This document shows, piece by piece, positions 31,783-38,252 of a DNA stretch of 38,252 nt. The translations under genes were made by a program, and so were the position numbers. Within the stretch, counting starts at the first letter, position 1; each line of letters opens with the position of its first letter. The stretch lies in assembly GCA_019649035.1 (NCBI GenBank), contig BMAT01009888.1, positions 526,322 through 564,573 on the forward strand. The letters run 5' to 3'. The DNA comes from Elysia marginata. Taxonomy: Eukaryota; Mollusca; Gastropoda; Plakobranchidae. The notes beneath the pieces were generated by a model. It ran no database searches. It was not told the DNA's origin and saw only the letters and a list, made by a program, of their open reading frames with translations.

Positions 31783-33175
31783 AACTGTATTTAGAAGAGT
31801 AATATTTTTGGAACTGTCAAACAAAACCCTTTGGCAATATCACAAAATTGAAGAGCATGTTTTCAAAACTTGATTCAGTATAGTTTCTATGGCAGGAAGC
31901 ATTTATCAGAAATTAATTAAGGAATGTAAACAAGCACTTGTGCTTTTAAAATCAGCAAGACACATGCCAGTAAATATTTTCATGTGTTCTGCCTTTTTAC
32001 TATACAATGAATGGTATCTTTAAAGAGCGTTTGAACATTAGCTTAACCAAGCTTTGATAAAATGCATTTCAATGATTCTTAAATAATTACTCAACAGGTA
32101 ATGCACAAAATGTCTGCTAAAAAAACCATAACATTAAAAAACAACAGATAAAAAAAAAAGCTGCCTTTTCAACAGCTTCGTAACATATTTAAGATTCATT
32201 TCCAAGATCTAGAGACTGCACAAAGTACAAGTAAATCAATATCAATAACTTTGCCTCTGCTCTCTGTAACAATGGAGGTTCAGGTAATGGCACGGTTACA
32301 AAAAGCTAAACAACCAAAAACAACTATATAAGACTAAGATGAATAACAGGAGCCCTTTTATTCCCATGAAGCTGTTTGCATGTTTGCAAAAGAGCATAAT
32401 ATTCCCAGTTCAAAGAGAAAGAATCATGAACATTGCATGAACTGGTTCTTTCAGCTTTTTAAAGTTATCTTGAAGACTCTCATTTAAGGAATATGAAACC
32501 AAATTGCAATAAAACCTCAAAAGATAAAAAGAAGTAAGTCTTTTCATTAACAAACCTTACGCTATATTTTTCCACATGACTTTTTTCCTTAAATTTGTTA
32601 TTTTACAGATCATCAACGTTTTTAGCATCAGCTGCATCAGAGACATACTTTTGACCTATCATTAAGGACTACCAGAAATTTTTGTATAGGAATTTTGCGG
32701 GGTCCTTGCACGTTCACTAGTTTAAATACAAAGACCATATAATTTGCATAAAAATCAACATATATATTCTATTTCTTATAATATTTACTTAACTATGTAA
32801 GCTTTTGAGGATAATCATCAGTAGAAGGAGACTCTGGATAGGAAAATCTTGATAACAGAAATGTACATAGTATTTTTTTCGTGAGCAGTATCTGCCGTTT
32901 CTATTTCAAAATGAACTTTTGGCTCACAATGTTTGTAATATATAATAGATAATGCTGTATGAAAAGCGGGTAGAAAAAAACAACAATTCACACCTTTTTC
33001 CTTGAAAATCAGCAAACATCCCGACGTCAAATTCAAGGCTCGATGTTCTGTCAAGAGCATTCCATAGTATTCGGCTTCAATGTCAAACACCACAGCCAAG
33101 AAGGAATAAATGCTTACAAAAAGTTCATGTCTAGAAAAACTTGATATCATGTCAAAATCATAGAAAATGGCTGGT
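31783..33175 (-). other. Probable 3' UTR of the NIPA-like gene and intergenic DNA
   Basis: Lies downstream of the NIPA-like stop codon on the minus strand. A TTTATT at about 32357-32362 would read AATAAA on that strand and could be its polyadenylation signal. No other feature seen. Confidence 0.35.
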
Positions 33176-33658
33176 TTAGAACTCTTGCACTGGACTACTT
33201 CCATGGTAGCGATCTATGGGGCGACTACTTTCATTGAAGTCTGATTCTTCCGACATATTGCGAGTTATACACTCTGCTGACATGTTTCGTGATATCCTTG
33301 CCTCTATGCCTTGACAGTCCAGAATATAGTTTGAGTTTGACACACCCACACCGTTCATCCCCAGGGATGTGCTATTAGTAAAAACATCATCATCCCCATT
33401 GCTAGTTGTCCCACCTGTAGCTTCAACTGATTTTGTGGCATTCGGGATATTTCGCCAGGAAATTTTCATATCTTTGAAAGCATTGAGAAGGAAGATGCCT
33501 GCTATAATGGTTAGGAACCCACATGCATCTCCAAGGATATCCAAGATACCCATTTTGAAGAACTCTTGGAACAAGACTGCAGAACCAATTATGACGCACG
33601 ATGTGAAGAAAACATAATAAATGGGTGTCACGACAGCTGTGTTGAAAGTGTCTAAGGC
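33176..33658 (-). CDS. NIPA2: NIPA-like exon f (terminal)
   Basis: Acceptor TATTATTCCAG. Encodes [20 protein letters not shown], the last two membrane segments ending FLLNAFKDM, and a polar cytosolic-type tail of about 100 residues ending SSPVQEF. The tail carries a short internal repeat (SRNMSAEC / TRNMSEES). The tail is not conserved in the family. Confidence 0.93.
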   Translation of the reverse strand, partial: ALDTFNTAVVTPIYYVFFTSCVIIGSAVLFQEFFKMGILDILGDACGFLTIIAGIFLLNAFKDMKISWRNIPNATKSVEATGGTTSNGDDDVFTNSTSLGMNGVGVSNSNYILDCQGIEARISRNMSAECITRNMSEESDFNESSRPIDRYHGSSPVQEF

Positions 33659-36600
33659 CTGGAATAATAAAAAAAACACATTTCTTTGAGAAAATTTTGA
33701 AAGCTTATGGCATTTTTTTTATTTAAATGCAAAAAAATGCCATGAGAATTATAAAGGCCAATTACTTCAATAGTAATTTATATGATAATTTCAATAAAAC
33801 AAAAACCACCATCAGAAACTCTAACCTGTTTTCGTCTTTCTAAGATTTGAAATTAAAAGAAGTGGAACTCATGCCCTATGAATCAGGAAATAATAAATAT
33901 ATTTCAATGCGCCTAAAACCAGATGTATTATGTTTCTCAAAGGTCTGAATATCATAATTTTAAAAAATTAACCTTTTAACAGGTTAGCTAGTTTTCTAGG
34001 AATCTTGTTTTTGGTAGATGAACATACTAACAATTGTTTCTTGATGACAGCTTAAGGGCTTAACCCAGGATCCTACCTTATTGAGGTAGTTGAGTTGCAG
34101 CAATATACATGTGAGGACAACGCCCAACAACACGTAGGTGAGCCAGTTCTTGAACTCATTGTGACCTCTAGCTGTGGCTTTGATAGCCACTCCGACACCT
34201 TTACAGCCCATCACAGTAAGGGAACCCAGAGTGGCACAGATTGTCACATAGATAAGAACATTCTTGTGGCCATAACGGGGGGCAAAATAAACCATCATCA
34301 CACCTGATACAAGCACAATGGCAACCCCAAACACAATAAAGCCTGAAAAGAAAGAAGACATCCATTTTTGCAACAACTTTAAAATTAGATTTTTTTTTAC
34401 ATCTACGTTTACTTAAAAAGTAGCACCTAAATATGCTTGTACAAGCAATCAAGTAAACTCAGATACTTTCTTATCTAAATTGTTACAGAAAGTCATCTAG
34501 TTCATAACTATCTAATGCATTTTATTTTCCCTTTAAACCTGACTGCAAGCTATTTGTCATACTGTTAATCCGATTGAAGGGTTTTTTGACAAAACATGAA
34601 ATGAGTAGTTTCACTTAAAATTTCAGTTTTCAAAGGGGGATAATAGGCATTTTGCATTTTTAGTCACAACAAAGTAATTTCTGCAGAAACAAAACAAGCA
34701 CAGCTGAGGACAAAAAAAATTTCTAGTTTAGCCAGGAACTTTGGCTCTTATAGTTTTGGTTCAATGTGAATATCCCTTTACTGTAATTAGATCTTATACT
34801 GAAGAATTTTAAATATATAAGCTAAAAATTCAGCATGAACGGATAATTAACGACTTTTAATTCTTTTCATGCAAATCTGAAGTTGCAATTTTGAAAATGT
34901 TTTTCAGGCAGATTGAATTCAACATATCCTCTGCTGGGTTAAACTTTAGAGCCCTCATACAGCTAAATATTTCCTAAAGTAATTTCAATTCTATTCCTGT
35001 TACAACAGCAACAAGTGCAGTGACAAGTAGAGACTACATGAATATCTCTGTAAGGGCAATCAAACTGCAGTATCTCCCTTATAGTTTTTACAGCAGATAC
35101 TGCACTTTGATTATCCAGGGCAAAGTTTTTTTTCTATTGATTAACAAGCTATTTTCAGGTTGATGCACTTACCTGGCTCTTTCATCTTTACCATTAGGTC
35201 CTCCACATCATGCACCTCCTGCTCTTTGGGACTATGTATGACCATGATGGTGGATCCCAGGACACACAACACACAGCCAACTTTGCCAAGGATATTGAGT
35301 CTCTCTTTCAACACTCGGGCTGAAAGAATAGCACTGAGAACAGCACGCAAAAAACCTCATATACAAAAAGTAAAATAAATAACTTTAAAAAATCTTCTTA
35401 CAGATTTTGGAAACAAGCATAAAAGAAAAGGAGATGGACTATAGTGTATCTGGAAAAAAAATGATATATAAGTTGTTTGAGTGGCAGAGGTTTGTATAAT
35501 CATATAGGTAAGTGCAGGTACTGCCTATTGATCCATTAAATTTTGCTCTAAATACGCTAATGATGCATATCCTTGGATTTAAAGTGCTGGATTCCTAAAA
35601 TGTAATTAGAAAGGAGTTAGTCAAGTCTTATGTCTTTCCAACACATACACTACAAAAACTTGAAAGTTATAGACCTAAATTATCAAAAACTAAAAATGGC
35701 ATAAAAAGTGAAAAGCGATGCAAACTAGCTTAAAGACATACGCTAAAGAATCAAGTACTGCAGAGTAAACTAAAAGCCCAACATAAAAATTTAAAGAAAA
35801 TATATGACTTAGTCACAAAATCTTTTTCGGCCTCACCTCACTATGACACTCAAGGCTCCTAGAGGAGTGACAAGGGTAGCAGGAGCAAATGCATAAGCTG
35901 CAAAATTCACAAACTCCCCCACCGTCACTGCAAACAAACAGGAATATGAGGTCAGTAAACCTTGCTAGCCAGCAAGAAACTTAAGGTTTATCTTTTAATG
36001 CTCTGTCTTCCTATACACATCAACATGGAAATAATTTGCAAATTCATAATAACACTTTTTTAAGTAAAACACCATAAATTCTTTTTTTTCAACTTTTCAA
36101 ACAATACTGAGAACACTTTGAAAGGTGTAAGTTTTGCTTGCATGCACACATTATGATAAATCACACCTCAAATAATTTGCTTTCCTCTCAAAACTCGCAC
36201 TTTTTGACATTACAATAGAGTGACCAAAGAGCTCCACACAAAGTTTAGGGTAAAAATTTTGCTGTTTTAAATCAAGATTAACTTTTTTGATAAATAAAAG
36301 GACCAATACAATATTGCAAATGTAAGGGCACACTTATGTTTTACAAAAGCAGTAATTTCGAACCAATAATGCAGTAAAAAGATATCTATGAATTCCAAGT
36401 AAAACTCACTTAAGATCATTCCAGCCCACCACATCCATTCTCTCAGGTAGCCAAAGCCTCCTTTACCTGTAGAGAAAGAAAAACAACAAATAAGTTCCAA
36501 TGACTTTTACAACATTGACATGCATGCTTATAAAATATTTATAAAATAAAAAAGTACAAAAGGCAAGAAATTTGAGTATGAGCAAATGATTTATGTTTCC

Positions 36601-37184
36601 GTGTTCCTGATGATATAAGAAAAAAGAAAATAGGTGGCAATTGGCCAAAAACGAGAGTTTCACTTTTATGTGGGTTTCCAGTTCTATAAAATACATAAGT
36701 TAGAGTCAACTTAAAGCACTAGTGTAAAGTCAATATCTAAGACACCTTGTTTTTTTACTTTAAGCTTGATACTACAAATTCCCCCTTGAAATAAAAGGTA
36801 TTTGGCAGCCGCAAAAAGTTTATAAAGAAATCTCACATTCATTTATAGCGATTAGAAAGGAAAAGAAATGAGAATAGACTGAATACTTTTAAAAATGAGG
36901 AAAAATAAAAAGGACCAGCAACTATGTCAAATCAGTTTGGAGGACCCACCAGCACGAACGCTGACTTTTTTGGCATATCTGATCAGGCCAAGCTTTTTGA
37001 AGATGAAGCTGGAACCAATGAAGACAGATGAGCTGACAGCCAGACACAGGCCAATCATAAAGTCCTGCATGTCGTCATCAGAAGAAGAATCTGATGCTTG
37101 ACCTGTCCGATTCAAGGAATCAGTCCCAGAGTTGTTGCCAAACACAAGGGACGTGCCATTCAGGCACTCACGAACCACAGTATC
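33176..37184 (-). CDS. NIPA2: NIPA-family magnesium transporter, six exons, 5' end not found
   Basis: Membrane Mg2+ transporter of the NIPA/NIPAL family. Reading leftwards, exons 37184-36950, 36466-36410, 35927-35837, 35333-35173, 34342-34077 and 33658-33176 join in phase to 1293 nt, 430 residues plus TAA. Landmarks: [20 protein letters not shown] (first membrane segment), [106 protein letters not shown]. About nine hydrophobic segments are visible. The core matches NIPA2, NIPAL1 and NIPAL4, not NIPAL3; the symbol means NIPA2-like. An extension of about 40 residues precedes the first membrane segment, with sequons NGT, NNS and NRT, as in NIPAL4. The first visible exon starts at an acceptor, so the initiator exon is probably further right or outside the window. 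Confidence 0.93.
34077..34342 (-). CDS. NIPA2: NIPA-like exon e
   Basis: Acceptor CTTTTCAG, donor AAG|GTAGGA. Encodes [40 protein letters not shown], the [20 protein letters not shown] loop and a membrane segment ending LLQLNYLNK, giving three hydrophobic segments in all. Confidence 0.94.
35173..35333 (-). CDS. NIPA2: NIPA-like exon d
   Basis: Acceptor GCTGTTCTCAG, donor CCAG|GTAAGT. Encodes [37 protein letters not shown] and the acidic loop [17 protein letters not shown]. The length and both phases agree with the neighbours. Confidence 0.94.
35837..35927 (-). CDS. NIPA2: NIPA-like exon c
   Basis: Acceptor TGTTTGCAG, donor GTGAG|GTGAGG. Encodes [19 protein letters not shown] then [10 protein letters not shown], the most conserved block of the family ([23 protein letters not shown]). 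Confidence 0.95.
36410..36466 (-). CDS. NIPA2: NIPA-like exon b
   Basis: Acceptor TCTCTACAG, donor TTAA|GTGAGT. Encodes [18 protein letters not shown], the family signature between the first and second membrane segments, equivalent to GGxxYLKEWLWWAG. Confidence 0.92.
36950..37184 (-). CDS. NIPA2: NIPA-like exon a (first visible; N-terminal extension and first membrane segment)
   Basis: Acceptor (minus strand) TTTTTCTTTCAG at 37184, donor GCTG|GTGGGT at 36950. It encodes an extracellular-type extension ([26 protein letters not shown], then an SSSDDD acidic patch), a membrane segment at about residues 42-62 and [17 protein letters not shown]. The only ATGs in it are just before and within DMQDFM; translation could start there if the upstream acceptor is not used. 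Confidence 0.88.
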
Positions 37185-38252
37185 CTGAAAGAAAAATAAA
37201 ACAATACTGTAAATTTAAAACTATTTATCATGTGAACTTATGGCATCCCAACAAAAATAATATTTTAACATCATCTTGTACAACGGGAAATCGATAAATA
37301 CAGGAAGCTAATTAAAAAAAAAGATAAAACAGAAATTTAGGTGGGCTGCAGCTAGTTACCTAGTTTATTCATGACACATCAATATTACACAATGTGGCTT
37401 TTAATGCTTATAAATGTGACTTGGAAATTTGTTAATACTTTACTGAGCTAGAATTTACCTTTAAAGATGTTGAGTGGGACGATGAGAGGTGGGGGCGGAA
37501 AGGCAAGAATTTAAGAGCTCCTTAAAGAGCACAAAAGTTTCTGATATTCGTTTTAAATAATTGTTTTTGTAAACCCTTTCTCTGCTTGAAGTGAAAATAT
37601 ATTAAAGGACTATCTACGAACCCTTTGGTCTCTTTGGTTTACCATTATCATTTACCCTTTCTTTATTTTTTGTTTTTTAAAAAGACCACAATTCTTAAAT
37701 ATAACATGCATAAAAATTATAACTTGCAAGTATTTTACCAAATAAATATAAGTATTGATTATGTTACAGCAAAGGTTTTTCCGGTAATAATGTATTGTAT
37801 AATCTGTGGTACTCTAATGGGTCTAAGATTTCTAATCTTGTCTAAATGTGGGCACAGCTGAATAAAAAAATATAAAGTATGAGGATTGGACTAAATGATA
37901 AACCAACCCATAGAGTTGTAAACATAAGGTCTATAAGTGTAAGATTCGAATTGAGAAGGAAATGTTAAGTACACAACCATATGTGTCAATAGTGGAATTA
38001 ATGCAACGAAATTCAAATAAATGCACAGAATCTTTCAGCTTCCTTTTTGTCTCATGGCCTACTTCACTTTAAGTCTTCCAAAAAAAATTACGAATAATCT
38101 TAAAGTTAGGCGAATTAGTACACATTACAGCTGATACAACAGTACTCTAGTCCCGGAACTTACGTATCAAAACAGGTAAAACATTTTCACTGACATAACA
38201 TAGAATGAAATGTATCTCAAAAAGAGTGCAATACAATTTGTTTTAAAATTTA
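37185..38252 (-). other. Intron or 5' flank of the NIPA-like gene
   Basis: Lies upstream of the first visible NIPA-like exon, which begins at a good acceptor. I looked for an ATG-containing exon with a donor of matching phase and found none convincing. The other NIPA-like introns (33659-34076, 34343-35172, 35334-35836, 35928-36409, 36467-36949) hold no recognised element. Confidence 0.5.

Noticed and set aside
33369-33617. Plus-strand open frame opposite the last NIPA-like exon
   Set aside because: Shadow of the real coding strand; no independent evidence.
38159-38252. Possible first exon of the NIPA-like gene ending at a GTAAGT on the minus strand
   Set aside because: ATG frames upstream of that donor run into stops before it, so no coding exon of matching phase can be built.
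1-38252. CRISPR arrays, bacterial operons, riboswitches or functional tRNA/rRNA genes
   Set aside because: The window is intron-containing animal DNA; no regularly spaced repeats, no intact tRNA cloverleaf and no rRNA sequence seen.

Overview
The window is animal nuclear DNA: AT-rich, with interrupted genes, GT-AG introns, microsatellites, SINE-like repeats and decayed DNA transposons. The dense AGATCTAGATCT-type motifs, the SINE types and the protein sequences suggest a mollusc, probably a gastropod. That placement is an inference from general knowledge, not proven here. Two runs of N mark assembly gaps (15374-15961 and 26895-27208).

Left half, + strand: one gene spanning 1822-20180, the planar-cell-polarity and ciliogenesis protein Inturned (INTU). 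I could assemble 19 exons by hand. All splice phases agree and the total is 911 codons (910 residues plus stop), close to the vertebrate length. The first exon holds only 8 codons, lies inside a cluster of TCTAGATC motifs, and is the least certain. Introns carry a mariner relic (intron 3), a TA-flanked MITE (intron 9), a SINE (intron 10), and a pogo-like MITE inside a CTA microsatellite that also contains the first gap (intron 13).

Middle, about 20.2-33.2 kb: no host gene recognised. This stretch separates the two convergent genes and is a transposon graveyard. It holds a fold-back pair of related mariner relics (about 23.2-24.1 kb), a TA-flanked MITE (26038-26530), a nearly full-length mariner with two in-frame stops (26846-28163, containing the second gap), and a mariner relic split by a SINE with a perfect 16-bp target duplication (about 31.0-31.8 kb).

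Right end, - strand: six exons (37184 down to 33176) of a NIPA-family magnesium transporter, most like the NIPA2/NIPAL1/NIPAL4 group. They give 430 residues, with an N-terminal extension carrying three N-glycosylation sequons. The start codon exon was not found.

The two host genes point tail to tail and have no evident functional link. INTU belongs to the CPLANE ciliogenesis complex; NIPA proteins transport Mg2+ across membranes. I found no undescribed multi-gene system. The interesting signals are transposon architecture and repeat motifs in and around the INTU coding sequence.
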